Source of the DNA: Hemerocallis citrina | Taxonomy: Eukaryota; Streptophyta; Magnoliopsida; Asparagales; Asphodelaceae | Assembly: GCA_017893485.1 (NCBI GenBank) | Contig: CM030360.1 | Span: forward strand, 16,973,971-17,037,970 | Length of the DNA: 64,000 nucleotides | Direction of reading: 5' to 3' | Shown: piece after piece, positions 1 through 11,784 of the stretch | Numbering within the stretch: position 1 is the first letter of the stretch | How the letters are laid out: every line of letters begins with the position of its first letter | Made by a program: the position numbers and the translations under genes | The notes under the pieces: generated by a model | The model's database searches: none | What the model was told of the DNA's origin: nothing | What the model saw: the letters and a program-made list of their open reading frames with translations, nothing else

Positions 1-2040
1 CCATACTGTAGTAAAACAGTGATTCTTAGGGTTACAAACATGCAAATCTGAATCCACCGAAACATCTAGAAAATAGACTCCCAACCGAATCCAGTGAATA
101 CAAATAAGTCATATACTAATTATATCACATGGATCCAACACAAATTCTCATAACTAACTCACATATTCGATCACTTCAAATAAACGGTCAATCCTAGGTT
201 TACTCATGTCATATTTTGTGTTGTGAGGCAACTATGGTCAAATCACTATAGAGACAATACTCATCAAACATACATCACACACGAGTTGTTTCTAGAATCC
301 AAATACACTACAAGCAGTATTTATGACTTGTATCATACAAAGAAATTTGAGTACAAGTTACTTGCCTTAACCGAAGACGAAATGAACACCAAGAATAACG
401 GGAACGGATTTTCGGGCATGAACTCAATGATCGAATCACGAACCAATCACGAACCCAAGGAACAACAGATCACGAACACGATCAGACGACTGAGATCAAA
501 AGATCAAGAGATCAAGGTGATCGGATCAGATCGGACGACTCTGATTGAAGATCAAGATCATGATCGAGATGTGATCAGTATCTTGATGATGATGATGATG
601 ATCAGATCAAATCGACGATCGAACGGTCCACAATCAAAGCAAATCAAGAACTCCAAGATGATGATGATCAAGATGTTGATCAACGGTCCACGTTCAAAAG
701 ATCAAGACTTCATGATCACAGCAAATATCAATAGCACCCATGATCACAACAAATATCAACAGCATAATCGTGTCTAATATTATGTTATGATCTATCAAAC
801 TTTTAATAAGAAAGGAACTTAATAGAAAGGAACTTGAGAGAAATGTTCTATTTAACACAATCATGTTTGTGAGTTTTTATTTTGTTTTATTGCTTCTACT
901 CAACGCATAACAAAACTGGACAGGTTAGCCAAATGTATAAGCAGGGGTTCTCATTACAAGAACTCTCTTTCACAAAGAGAAATCTCACCGTACTGTCAGT
1001 ATTATACCTCACGGCACTGTCAGTATGAATAAGTTTCACTCAATAACCTGTTGTTAATTCTGTTCACTCACATATAAATCTATTAGGCTGCTATTAACTA
1101 ATGAGCCCATAGTTATATTGCGGGAGATCTCATTACAAGAACTTTAAGGTTAGAGGAAATAGGGAGGGTATTTTTGTGGTAGAGAGGTCTGGTCTGTTAG
1201 AATATTATATTTGAGTTGTGGTTCAAATACATATTACTAAAGATAAGATATGATAAGATTTGCTTAACACTATACCCTTAAGAAACTTTTTTTCCCCTAA
1301 AGGGTGCCAAACACAGGGAGGTATTTAGCTAATGATCTTGATGATCAAGATCAAACCAAACGGACGGCTCACGATCGAAGTTGATCAAAACCCCAATACA
1401 ACCAGCAGGTCATTAAGGCAATGGGGAGTGCACTGTCGGAGGCTGCACTGGCCGATCTGTCGATGGTGTCAGAGGTGGTCAGGGGACACGACGGCGATAG
1501 GATGACGGCCGCAGGTGGCTGCAACGTCGAGAGGCAGGGCACGCACCGGGGGACATTGCACAGTGGCTGCGCTGGCGTGCGCTGCGGTCGTGGCTGTCTA
1601 GTGTCACGACGAACGGCAGTCGAGAGGAGGAGGCAGGGGCTGACGAGGGCTGCAGACTATCGTGAGCGCACAGGAAGGAATAGAGGACTCAAATTGGGTG
1701 CGGCTCAGCAGGGGCAGAGAGGAGAGGGTGCACAGGGGGGGGAGCGAAGAGCGGGAGGAAGGCGGCTATATAGGTGGAAGGTGAACAGGCGAGAGAGACG
1801 GGGGTATATGGGTATATATAGGGGTTTAGATATATTAGGGTTTAGGTAGATGGGAAAATAACGGGTGGGTTTTGGGTGGTTTAAAGGGTTGCAGTTCAAG
1901 AACAGGGTAGGGGTAGGCTTAAATGGGTAACAGGGTTATAATGGTTAAAATGGGTTTGGGTGGAATATAACGGGTCTATTTAGGGTGAACAGGGAATAGT
2001 TTAATAAATGGGCATTGGGTTTAATTAAAGATCCAATAAG
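1..2040. other. Unassigned sequence, no supported gene
   Basis: No recognisable protein, RNA gene or terminal repeat is visible here. About 400-760 is low-complexity sequence built from GATCA and GATGAT words, and it opens a reading frame of biased composition (rich in N, D, R, M and I) that I do not regard as a gene. About 1400-1850 is GC-rich and opens a 142-codon frame rich in Arg and Gly. About 1850-2000 is a G/T-rich stretch made of variants of GGGT and GGGTTT. The block ends at the target-site duplication of the LTR element that starts at 2046, so this is its insertion host. Confidence 0.5.
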
Positions 2041-2045
2041 GTTTT
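2041..2045. repeat. Target-site duplication GTTTT (left)
   Basis: GTTTT directly precedes the TGTTACTGC terminus and is repeated exactly at 10808-10812 after the other LTR. This is the 5-bp staggered-cut signature of LTR-element integrase. Confidence 0.88.
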
Positions 2046-2691
2046 TGTTACTGCTAAATCTGGCGTGGGGGTAAACAGACAGTATACTTGAAGAGGAAAA
2101 TCTGGCATTGGGCTTTGTGGATTCATAGGAAAACTTGAATAGCAAACCTAAAACCTGTTCTGCCGTAGTTTGACCGTTGACTCCCACCATTCACCTGCAA
2201 AAAGTGCGATACACCGGGGTTAATCCCGGCGACGCACCCTCCGACGCTCAAGCCAGTAATCAGGAATGATAATGAGAGAGCGTAAATTGGCAAAAGATTG
2301 ATTACCTCCTAATAGTGGTGGATGGGGGATATTTATAGCCGCCGTTGGGATTAGATTTGGAATGTAATCCCTGTGATCAGATTTGGAATGTAATCCCTGT
2401 GATCAGATTAGGAATGTAATCCATAATCCCCAGTGAAAGGATAGATGTGAATTAGGGTCGTTGATTAGTATTAATGAGAAACCCTAATTCTATCCTGCTG
2501 GACCGGGTTCATTTTGGGTTGGGACCCGTACCCAGTTGAGGTGGATCCGTTTGTAGGTTATTGGGTCTTGAAGAAAGTCCCAATTCCTATTTCAGACCCG
2601 TTTGTAGGTGAAATTACTATTTTACCCCCGAGCTTTAAGATTCGTGTCCGATTTGAACGGCCCCGATTTAATCCTATTTTTAGCCATATCA
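2046..2691 (-). repeat. 3' LTR of the TR-GAG element
   Basis: This 646-bp repeat has TG...CA ends and aligns along its length with 10217-10807. It is longer than its partner because it has about 29 extra bases near 2091-2119 and one more copy of a 24-bp motif (GGAATGTAATCC...GATCAGATT) near 2350-2420. A TATAAAT-type box lies on the minus strand at about 2329-2338. The length differences show that the two LTRs have diverged since insertion. Confidence 0.88.
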
Positions 2692-2692
2692 C

Positions 2693-2707
2693 AAGCCCCC
2701 CACTCCT
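2693..2707 (-). other. Polypurine tract of the TR-GAG element
   Basis: On the minus strand the sequence just before the 3' LTR reads AGGAGTGGGGGGCTTG and is followed by TGATATGG. A G-rich purine run at this place is what primes plus-strand DNA synthesis. It fixes the element's orientation independently of gag. Confidence 0.7.
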
Positions 2708-3145
2708 AGAGACTGAGTTTTTAAGTCTTTGAGGAGTAGTTTTGTTGTTCTAATGGCGTACGAGATTTTATCGGTGTTCTTAAGGGAGTTTTGGATCTTG
2801 CTCGGGGTGTAACAGTGTTATTCTAGGGTTTAAAGTGCCCAAAAATATCCTTAGAATTTTCTGGATTTTTGGTGATTTTTCCAGATTTTTCTGAGTTTTT
2901 TCTTATTTTTTTTAATTTTTTATTCATTTTCCGAATTAAATAATTAATTATCGAAAATATTAATTAATCATTCAAATTAAATAATTATATTTTTTAGAAT
3001 TTTAAAATTATTTCTCTGAATTAACAATTATTTTTAGAATTTTTAATTAATTGTTTTTGATTTTTAAATATTTTTTTGGATTTTTTTAAATAATTATAAC
3101 AAATAAATAAATAAATAAATAAATAAATAAACTTAATATTACCTA

Positions 3146-3250
3146 GACACGTGGCACATTTCTGAGCGTCGATCATGATCAGATGTGCGCGCAAATCAAA
3201 GCAGATCACGTTCTGGACACGTGGCGCGTTTCTGAGCGTCGATCATGTCG
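3146..3250. repeat. Short direct repeat, 70-bp spacing
   Basis: The block GACACGTGGC..TTTCTGAGCGTCGATCATG occurs at 3146 and again at 3216. Each copy starts with an ACACGTGGC (G-box-like) word. It lies directly after an (AAAT)n run at about 3100-3131, inside the non-coding interior of the TR-GAG element. Confidence 0.65.
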
Positions 3251-3399
3251 TGACGCGATTTTTGAGAAGATCGGACGACTCGTATAGGTCGGCCGCATTT
3301 TTCTCCACATTTGCAGTTCGGATCGCATGTTGCTCGGAATCCGAGCAACTTTGCCCAGTTTTCGCGCAGCTCGGCATCCGACCCTGGAGGTGAAGCCAC

Positions 3400-5480
3400 G
3401 TGGCATATACATATTTTTTTTCTTTTCTCTTTTCTCGCCCAGCTCTTTCTCCTCCCTCTTTCTCTATTTCTTTTTCTTTTCGACCTCTTCATCCTCCCGC
3501 CTTCCATTGTCTTCTTCGTCTCCGACTTTCTTCGTCTTCGATGCTAGTGGAGAGGAGGTCAACGAGGGGAGGTCGAAGTTGTGACGGAGCTCTTCATTTG
3601 AGCCCGCAGCCGAGGTGAGCTCGGAGCTCTGGCGAAGCATCGACGAGGAGGCTCAAGTTTCGACGACGGAGAAGATGGGTTCTTCGTGAAGGTTGTGAGC
3701 TCGACAGTGGGTTCGGCTCGTCATTTGGCTCGGAGCTCGACCATGGAGGTGGTCGAAGCTTCAACGAAGGAGCTCGACGAGTGAAGGAGGGAGAGCTCGG
3801 CACAGTGGAGCTTCGACGTCGGTGTTGCTTGAGCTCGGCAGGCCGAGCTTCGGTGAGGAAGAGCTCGTCAGTGGAGGTGGCGAGGAATGGAGGCGAGCTC
3901 GGAGCTTGAAGATGACGAGTTTAGGTTTGATAGAGATGTAGGTGTGAGCTCGACGTCGGAGGTAGTTGGTGATGGATTAGAGCTCGGGATGGGGAGCTCG
4001 ATGCAGTAGTGAACGTTTCGAGTTCATTGATGTGTTGGGTTTGGGAGCTCGACGACGGAACTAGACGACGGAGGGAGTTCGTCGGAAGTGGAGCTTGGCA
4101 TGGCGATGGGTTCGGAGATTGGACGAAGGAGCTCGATGACGGAGGGAGCTCGGGAAGGTGATGGGTTCGAGCTCGGTGACGGAGCTTGATGCCATTGCGA
4201 GGCTCGGCGAAGAAGTAGGAGCTCGGCATGGTAGAAGAGCTCGTCGGAGTTTGGCGACGAAGGGGGTGAGTTCGGCATTGAAGATGGAGCTCGGCCATGG
4301 TGGGTTCGGCGTAGAGCTTAAAGATGACGAGCTGGTTTTTTTTGGTTTTGGAGGGAAGGTGCTGAAGAGGAGAAGAAGGGTATGGGTGTTCGGGTTTGGA
4401 TCCCTTAACGGGTCCGAACCCGACCCTTGTGCTCCCTTTTTTTTGCGAATCCGAGCATGAATTGCGAGGCACATTTTTGCCACTTTGTACTTCGGTAGTT
4501 CGGTAGGACAGTAGCTCGGACTGTAGATCTGAGCTACGTGGCTCGATCTGGACGGTTGATCACGATCGTGGTACGAATCACGAGACAAGAGGCTCAAATT
4601 TCGAGAAAACGTTATCTTGTCTTTTAGTGGACGCGGCACGATCTGAGCCGTCCATCACCTTTGGCGCGATTTTCGCAAAGATCCAACGGTTGGAGTTGCT
4701 CGGTATCGTTTTTCTTCAAGTGTGGATCTCGGATTGCCCTTTGCTCGGATTCCAGCGTCTTACTTGAGTGGGTCGGCTCGGGTTTGGCAGTGCTCGGTAT
4801 CCGAGCCTCTTTGCTTGGTGTGAGTCAGCTTGAATCGCTTGTCGCTCGAATTTTGGTTTCGAGGGACGTGGAGCAATCTGAGCCGTTGGATCATGGCGCA
4901 GATCTCGAGGTAGGCTCGGTTCCCAAGAAAACACTATCTTTTCGTTTGGTGACGATGGCATAATCTGAGCCGTCCGATCGAGATCTTACACGAATTTTGG
5001 GGAGAAAGTTGTTTTTCTCCAATTCGCAGCCCGGATGGCTAGTTGCGCGGATTTGTAGATCCGAGCTACGTGGGGGATCTAGACAGTTGATCACGATCAT
5101 GGCCCGAATCCTGAGGTGATAGTTTTTGCCATTTTCTTGCTCGGCGCAGCTGTATTGTGATCCACTTTCCCGGTGCCACGGAGGTCTGATCGGGACGTGG
5201 AAACCCTTGTTTCGAAGCTAATTCGAAGATATACAATTTCTCTTTAGGAGTGGGATGAAGATTCACCCTCCTTCATGGTCAAAATAGCCACACAACATCC
5301 TTGTCTTCACGAAGTTAAGGAGTGTTTTGGTCTCGGGGGTTTTTGAAGAGGAGCTCCACTCCTAGGGGCGGAGAAGATGTTCTAGGAAGACCCTCTTAAG
5401 GGCCATAGGAAGACCCATTCTTTGAGGCGAGTGTAGGGAGCAACTCTGTAGTAAAGTTTTGAGCTCCAAACTCGCTTAAA
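3400..5480. other. Non-coding interior rich in GAGCTCG words
   Basis: Downstream of gag, in element orientation, this stretch has many GAGCTC/AGCTCGG words and CT- or GA-rich runs. Many short frames open on both strands because of this composition, and none resembles a known protein. Around 4440-5100 there are diverged copies of sequence that becomes regular in the 538-bp array further right (for example TTGCTCGGATTCC and ACACTATCTT). It therefore looks like decayed repeat DNA. Confidence 0.55.
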
Positions 5481-5499
5481 GGAGGCCCGCTTTGGAGGC

Positions 5500-7310
5500 G
5501 AGCGGAGCGTAGAGCTTAACTCTAGGAGAGAGCCATTTAGGAGACGAGTTTGAGGAGCAACTCTAAGAGAGAGTTGTGAGCTCCGAACTCGTTGAGAGGA
5601 GGTCCGCCTTGGAGGTGAGCGGAGAGAAGAGCTTGACTCTAGGAGAGATCCATTTAGGAGACGAGTTTGAGGAGCAACTCTAGGGGAGAGTTGTGAGCTC
5701 GATTTGAACCATTGGATCTCGGCACGGATCTCGAGGCAGGCTCGGTTCTCGAGAAAACACTATCTTGTCGTTTAGTGGCGCTGGAGCGATCTGAACCGTT
5801 CGATCGAGATCTTACACGAATTTTTGTGGAGAAAGTCGTTTTTCTTCAATTCGCAGCTCGGATTGGCACTTGCTCAGATTCCGAGCGGCTTGCTTGTGTG
5901 ATCAGGCTCAGATCGCTTGTCGCTTGGGTTTTGGTTCCGAGGGACGTGGAGGGTCATTTGGGAGACGAGTTTGAGGAGAAACTCTAGGAGAGAGTTTTGA
6001 GATTCGAACTCGTTGAGAAGAGGTCCGCCATGGAGGTGAGCGGAGCGAAGAGCTTGACTCTAGGAGAGAGCCATTTTGGAGACGAGTTTGAGGAGCAACT
6101 CTAGGAGAGAGTTGTGAGCTCCGAACTCGTTGAGAGGAGGTCCGCCTTGGAGGTGAGCAGAGAGAAGAGCTTGACTCTAGGAGAGATCCATTTAGGAGAC
6201 GAGTTTGAGGAGCAACTCTAGGGGAGAGTTGTGAGCTCGATCTAAACCATTGGATCTCGGCACGGATCTCGAGGCAGGCTCGGTTCTCGAGAAAACACTA
6301 TCTTGTCGTTTAGTGGCGCTGGAGCGATCTGAACCGTTCGATCGAGATCTTACACGAATTTTTGTGGAGAAAGTCGTTTTTCTTCAATTCGCAGCTCGGA
6401 TTGGCACTTGCTCAGATTCCGAGCGGCTTGCTTGTGTGATTAGGCTCAGATCGCTTGTCGCTTGGGTTTTGGTTCCGAGGGACGTGGAGGGTCATTTGGG
6501 AGACGAGTTTGAGGAGGAACTCTAGGAGAGAGTTTTGAGCTTCGAACTCATTGAGAAGAGGTCCGCCATGGAGGTGAGCGCAGCGAAGAGCTTGACTCTA
6601 GGAGAGAGCCATTTTGGAGACGAGTTTGAGGAGCAACTCTAGGAGAGAGTTGTGAGCTCCGAACTCGTTGAGAGGAGGTCTGCCTTGGAGGTGAGCGGAG
6701 AGAATAGCTTGACTCTAGGAGAGAGCCATTTAGGAGACGAGTTTGAGGAGCAACTCTAGGGGAGAGTTGTGAGCTCGATCTGAACCATTGGATCTCGGCG
6801 CGGATCTCGAGGCAGGCTCGGTCTCGAGAAAACACTATCTTGTCGTTTAGTGGCGCTGGAGCGATCTGAACTGTTCGATCGAGATCTTACACGAATTTTT
6901 GTGGAGAAAGTCGTTTTTCTTCAATTCGCAGCTCGGATTGGCACTTGCTCGGATTCCGAGCGGCTTGCTTGTGTGATCAGGCTCAGATCGCTTGTCGCTT
7001 GGGTTTTGGTTCCGAGGGACGTGGAGGGTCATTTGGGAGACGAGTTTGAGGAGGAACTATAGGAGAGAGTTTTGAGCTTCGAACTCGTTGAGAAGAGGTC
7101 CGCCATGGAGGTGAGCGGAGCGAAGAGTTTGACTCTGGGAGAGAGCCATTTGGGAGACGAGTTTGAGGAGCAACTCTAGGAGAGAGTTGTGAGCTCTGAA
7201 CTCATTGAGAAGAGGTCCGCCTTGGAGGTGAGTGGAGGGAAGCGCTTGACTCTAGGAGAGAGCCATTTGGGAGACGAGTTTGAGGAGCAACTCTAAGGGA
7301 GAGCTTTAGC
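5500..7310. repeat. 538-bp tandem array (about 3+ copies)
   Basis: Landmark AACACTATCTTGTCGTTTAG recurs at about 5756, 6294 and 6831, giving periods of about 538 and 537 bp; a partial fourth unit runs to about 7300. Two copies open the same 91-codon plus-strand frame (5712-5987 and 6250-6525), differing by about one residue. That is a by-product of near-identical repeats and not evidence for a gene. Each unit contains sub-repeats of roughly 119 bp with the words GGAGACGAGTTTGAGGAG and CAACTCTAG. Confidence 0.85.
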
Positions 7311-7324
7311 TCCGAACTCGCTAT

Positions 7325-8060
7325 TTAAGTGAGAGAATCAACAGTTGTGGGAGCAGTTCCGAATGGCGAACCACTTCTAACTCGCTTAAGAGCAAAGTTA
7401 TTTGAAGCGGAATCGAGCCAAGCGTTGGACTCCGAACTCATCGTTTAAGAGAGTATCAACGGTTGTGGGAGCAGTTCCGAATGGCGAACCACTTCTAACT
7501 CGCTTAAGAGCAAGTTATCTGAAGCGGAATCGAGCCAAGTGTTGGATTCCGAACTCGTCGTTAGAGGGGTTCAACGGTTGTGGGAGCAGTTCCGAATGGT
7601 GAACCACTTCTAACTCGCTTAAGAGCAAGTTATTTGAAGCGGAATCGAGCCAAGTGTTGGACTCCAAACTCGTTGTTAGGGGGGTTCAACGGTTGTGTGA
7701 GCTGTTCTGAATGGCGAACCATTTCTAACTCGCTTAAGAGCAAGTTATTTGAAGCAGAATCGAGCCAAGTATTGGACTCCAAACTCGTTGTTAGAGGGGT
7801 TCAATGGTTGTGGGAGCAGTTCCGAATGGCGAACCACTTCTAACTTGCTTAAGAGCAAGTTATTTGAAGCGGAATCGAGCCAAGTGTTGGACTCCGAACT
7901 CGTCGTTAGAGGGATTCAACGGTTATGGGAGCAGTTCCGAATGGCGAAGCACTTCTAACTCGCTTAAGAGCAAGTTATTTGAAGCGGAATCGAGCCAAGT
8001 GTTGGACTCCAAACTCGTTGTTAGAGGTTAGTAAGTTGTGGGAGCAGCCATGTAGAAGAA
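7325..8060. repeat. 115-bp tandem array (about 6 copies)
   Basis: The word GAGCAGTTCCGAATGG starts at 7351, 7469, 7584, 7699 (variant), 7814 and 7929, with a degenerate copy at about 8042. The spacings are 118, 115, 115, 115, 115 and 113 bp. The array ends about 150 bp from the gag stop codon, so in element orientation it forms the start of the 3' non-coding region. It shares words such as AACTCG and GACTC with the 538-bp array. Confidence 0.88.
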
Positions 8061-8197
8061 GCTGGACTCTGAACTCACCATTTAGCGAGTCGTGACTCGG
8101 AGAGATGGAGATGAAGCAAGAGCAATAATTTTCAATGAAAAAATGTAAAGTTTTATTGAGATAAACTAAGTGGCTGCTTCAATAGGGCGAGCCATTA

Positions 8198-10143
8198 TTA
8201 CATGCTATTGGCCGGATCACAAGCATTGGCCTTATTGAAAATCAAGATCCTACTTCTACGATAAGGTGAAGACCTCTTGAGAGGAGCTGGGAGGTTCTGA
8301 GTCTTGAAGCTTGGCGGGCCTTTCTGTTCGTTTGTATGCTCCTCTGGGGGGAGCTCGGCCCCCTCTTTTTGGACGAACTTGGTCAGGTGTCCCCGCTGTA
8401 TGAGTTCTTCGATCTCCTCCTTGAGGGCCCGACAATCATCCGTGTCGTGGCCGTGGTCCCTACGAAAGCGGCACCACTTATCCTTGTTCCTCTTCTTGCC
8501 AGGTGTATTCATTCTAGGGGAAGCATGGAGTAGCGCCTCCTTATCCACCTCCATAAGAACTTCTGATATATTAGCAATGAGGGGAGTGAACTTCTCAAAA
8601 CGAGGAGTCGGGCGGCGCTGACCATTGCCGTCCTTCTGGGATTTTTGGGACCCCTCTTCGCTTGCATTCTTCTGTTTGTTCCCGAAAGATGATTCTTCAA
8701 GAGTAGGGGGGTTGAGAGCCTCTTCCGGCCGTATGTACTTCTCCACCCTAAGTAGGAGTTCTGAGAAGTCCCGAGGAGGCTTCTTGGCAAGGGACGCCCT
8801 GAGGTTGGCATTAGTGACGTTGCGCTCGAATGCGGCTGAGGCTACTGATTGGTTGAGGGAGGGAATGGACTGGGCTTCGGTGGTGAAGCGTCGAACGTAA
8901 TCCCTTAGGCGTTCACCCTCTTCTTGGTTGAGGGTCACCAGGGATACACTTGTTTTCTCGGCCCGACGGCCTCCCACGAAATGAGTAAGGAAGAGCCCTT
9001 CTAACTGATCGAATGAGAAGATGGAGGCCGGGGCGAGTCGAGAGTACCATTCTCTCGCAAGCCCCTTCAACGTGGGAGGGAAGATCTTGCAGAGGAGGGC
9101 GTCTGAAGTATGGTGGATCATCATGAGAGTTTTGAAACTCTCTATGTGATCCGTGGGGTCGGACTCCCCTGTATACGACTCGAAGTGAGGCGGCTTGAAG
9201 TTCTCAGGGATGGAGGCTTCCATGATGGTTCGGGAGAAGGGAGGTCTACTCGGGCGGAGGGTCCTTCCTCTTAGCTCTTCATCTTTGTCCATTCGGCCGA
9301 GGCGCCTCTCTATCTTGTGGAGACGGCGATAGAGAGCATCGTCCCTCTGACGGTAGTCAAATGAGCCTTTGGACTCGTCTTCATAAGAAGGAGAGCGGGG
9401 ACTACGACAACGGTAGCTCCGGGAGTGGCGAGGGCAAGGAATGTGTTGTTGGTTGCTGGGAGCCGGGGGAGGAGTGAGGGACCGATGGCATGGACTTTGG
9501 ACTAGAGGAGGAGTGGGGACCCTTTGAGTATTGTTGTTGTTGGGTCGAAGATTGAGGGCTTGCAAAACTGTTGCTTGGAATTGCTGGAACTCGGCACGGG
9601 TGATGGGTGCCTCATCGTTCCTCGGAGGTTGCCTATCATTAGGAGAATGGGGTCTTCTCCTATGGTGCCGAGGGGACTCTCTCTGCCCTCTTTGAGAAGG
9701 GGACCTTCTGTAGTCTCGGCGATGAGGAGATCGCTCATTTGGACGTGGTTGGCGGGAGGCTCCGTCTCGGGCCCGCCCTTCATCCAAACGGCGGCGAAGA
9801 TCCTCTTCCTTCTGCCGATGGAGGATGGTATTGCGAAGGTCATCGGAAGCTCGGGGATTGTGTGATGCCATAGAATCGGAAGAGGGGTTGTGTATTGAGA
9901 CGCGGTCCTGATGGAAAGGTTGCTTCTGAGGATTGACTCGGGAGCCCCCCGCACCGGCTGGGGACCAGTTTGACCGCGAGGGGGTTGATGATTCTGAGGA
10001 GGAGGTTGGTTTTGCTGAAGGGCCTGATTAGGCTGAGGGGCAGGTCCCGTCGGCAGATCGGTTTGATAGGGAATCTCTTGTTGTGTTGGAGGAGGGGTAG
10101 GTCCACGGTTGGACCCTCTGGATCTGAGTTTCCTTGAAGGCAT
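8198..10143 (-). CDS. gag: Retrotransposon gag polyprotein (N-terminus frameshifted)
   Basis: The main uninterrupted frame is 8198-9871 (557 codons). It has a long Arg/Pro/Ser-rich N-terminus, then a Retrotrans_gag-like (PF03732) capsid domain at about residues 225-340 with the signatures AREWYSRL and LRDYVRRFTTEAQSIP. A zinc-knuckle-like CRFRRDHGHDTDDC segment follows near residue 470; in relatives the third position after F is usually His, and here it is Arg. The protein stops soon after the knuckle with no protease domain. The reading frame is open upstream of the first Met of the long frame. A second frame beginning with MPSRKLRSRG at 10143 meets it at a run of six C (9945-9950), so one indel there probably split the original N-terminus. 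The product would form virus-like particles in the cytoplasm; helper enzymes must come from other elements. Confidence 0.85.
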
Positions 10144-10198
10144 GGCTGGAGAAGATCTGACCAACGGGAAGAGGGAAGGCTGCTATTCGTGGTGTTTT

Positions 10199-10213
10199 CC
10201 ACAGACGGCACCA
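10199..10213 (-). other. Primer-binding site (tRNA-Asp-like)
   Basis: Three bases from the 5' LTR, the minus strand reads TGGTGCCGTCTGTGG. Its first nine bases differ by one from the TGGCGCCGT complement of the plant tRNA-Asp 3' end, and the same region is common in Tat/Athila-type Gypsy elements. Confidence 0.7.
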
Positions 10214-10216
10214 ATC

Positions 10217-10807
10217 TGTTACTGCTAAATCTGGTGTGGGGGTAAACAGACAGTATTTGTGGATTCTTAGTAAAACTTGAATAGCAAACCTGAAACCTGT
10301 TCTGCCGGAGTTTGACCGTTGACTCCCGCCGTTCACCTGCAAAAAGTGCGAGACACCGGGGTTGATCCCGGCGACGCACCCTCCAACGCTCAAGCCAGTA
10401 ATCAGGAATGATAATGAGAGAGCGTAAATTGGCAAAAGATTGATTACCTCCTAATGGTGGTGGATGGGGGGTATTTATAGCCGCCGTTGGGATCAGATTA
10501 GGAATGTAATCCCTGTGATCATATTAGGAATGTAATCCCTAATCCCCAGTGAAAGGATAGATGTGAATCAGGGTCGTTGATTAGTATTAATCAGAAACCC
10601 TAATTCTATCCTGCTGGACCGGGTTCATTTCGGGTTGGGACCCGTACCCAGTTGAGGTGGATCCGTTCGTGGGTTATTGGGTCTTGAAGAAAGACCCAGT
10701 TCCCATTTCAGACCCGTTTGTAGGTGAAATTACCATTTTACCCCCGAGCTTTAAGATCCGTGTCCGATTTGAACGACCCCGATTTAATCCTATTTTTAGC
10801 CATATCA
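10217..10807 (-). repeat. 5' LTR of the TR-GAG element
   Basis: A 591-bp repeat with TG...CA termini, homologous to 2046-2691. The minus strand carries a CTATAAATAC box at 10471-10480, suitable as the element's promoter. Transcription would run leftward through the primer site and gag. Confidence 0.88.
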
Positions 10808-10812
10808 GTTTT
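10808..10812. repeat. Target-site duplication GTTTT (right)
   Basis: Exact copy of 2041-2045, directly after the CA end of the right LTR. Confidence 0.88.
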
Positions 10813-11784
10813 AAAATATAAATAGAAAATAACCAATAAAAAATTTGTTTATAATAAAAAGGAAATTTTCATTACAAAAATATGATTTATCTAAAATACT
10901 ACAAATACAGAGTGTATTTTAATAACCAGTTCAAAATATCAATAAGAACAATAATACTAATAACAATAATAATAATAAGAGTAATAATAATAATAATAGT
11001 AATAAGAATTGTGTTACAATATAAAAATCATGGAAACAGTTACAAATAAAATCATTGATCGAAAACAGATTTTAATAGGAGATCCAATAACACAATTTGA
11101 CAAAACAATTGAAAGCGGAAAAATAATTTACGAAAATTTGAAATACCGAAAATACAACGAAAATACATTTTTGGGAAAGTAGGGGTTACATCTCCACTAA
11201 TGCCTCTCCCTAAGTTGAGTATTATATATATACACACACAAATCCTCCTTCTCTAGAGTTAGTGTATCCTGTCGGACTTAATTCCACAACAAAAATCCCA
11301 AGACCCCACTGGTTTAAATCCACAAAATTTCATCCGCTAGTTCACAGGACTCCCACTCAACTCCTAGAGATTCATAAAACAAATATCAACACCAAAACTT
11401 CCAATAAAACTCGTAATCTCATTATTAAAATGTTTGTATCAATAAAACTTCTTTAATCAATCAAAAATCCAAATTTATTTAATATACTCGTAAAATTCCA
11501 GAATCCAAATAAAATGCTAAATCCATTAAATAACAGAAAACCATATTTTGAAGTTGTTTAATATTACCAAACATCAATTCCTTTGAAAACGCATATAATT
11601 CACTTAATAAGGTCATAAGAACACCAATTAAAATTCCATTATAAATTAAATATAACTCTCTAAAAAATACTGAAATCTGTAGTAAAACGTCATTTAAAAC
11701 AGTAGATTAATAACCCACAATATTGAAGAAATAACCATTCAAAGAAAACATCAGAAAACTCGAAAACCCATCAGCCAAAACAAT

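Larger units (their letters stand above)
2046..10807 (-). mobile_element. Gag-only LTR retrotransposon (TR-GAG type, Gypsy-related)
   Basis: A structurally complete element of about 8.76 kb. It is bounded by two direct repeats that begin TGTTACTGC and end CATATCA on the plus strand, and it is flanked by a perfect 5-bp duplication GTTTT (2041-2045 and 10808-10812). A tRNA-Asp-like primer site next to the right repeat, a purine-rich tract next to the left repeat and a minus-strand gag frame all agree on minus orientation, with the 5' LTR on the right. Between gag and the 3' LTR lie about 5.5 kb without protease, RT, RNase H or integrase, filled with tandem repeats. This matches TR-GAG elements: terminal repeats plus a gag domain, mobilised in trans. 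The gag type points to a Tat/Athila/Retand-like Gypsy helper; that assignment is inference. Confidence 0.88.

Noticed and set aside
223..777. 184-codon open frame
   Set aside because: Built from GATCA/GATGAT low-complexity sequence with biased residues and no domain; probably a by-product of composition.
1421..1849. 142-codon Arg/Gly-rich frame
   Set aside because: GC-rich sequence opens long frames by chance, and an opposing frame overlaps it; no family recognised.
3196..4639. Overlapping Ser/Pro/Arg-rich frames on both strands
   Set aside because: They lie in the GAGCTCG-rich non-coding interior of the TR-GAG element and have no similarity to known proteins.
5712..7062. Repeated protein-like frame (91, 91 and 70 codons)
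   Set aside because: Same frame repeated because the DNA is a 538-bp tandem repeat; no start context or domain.
7325..8060. CRISPR-like array of regular repeats
   Set aside because: Whole 115-bp units repeat with no distinct spacers, in a plant retroelement; it is a minisatellite.
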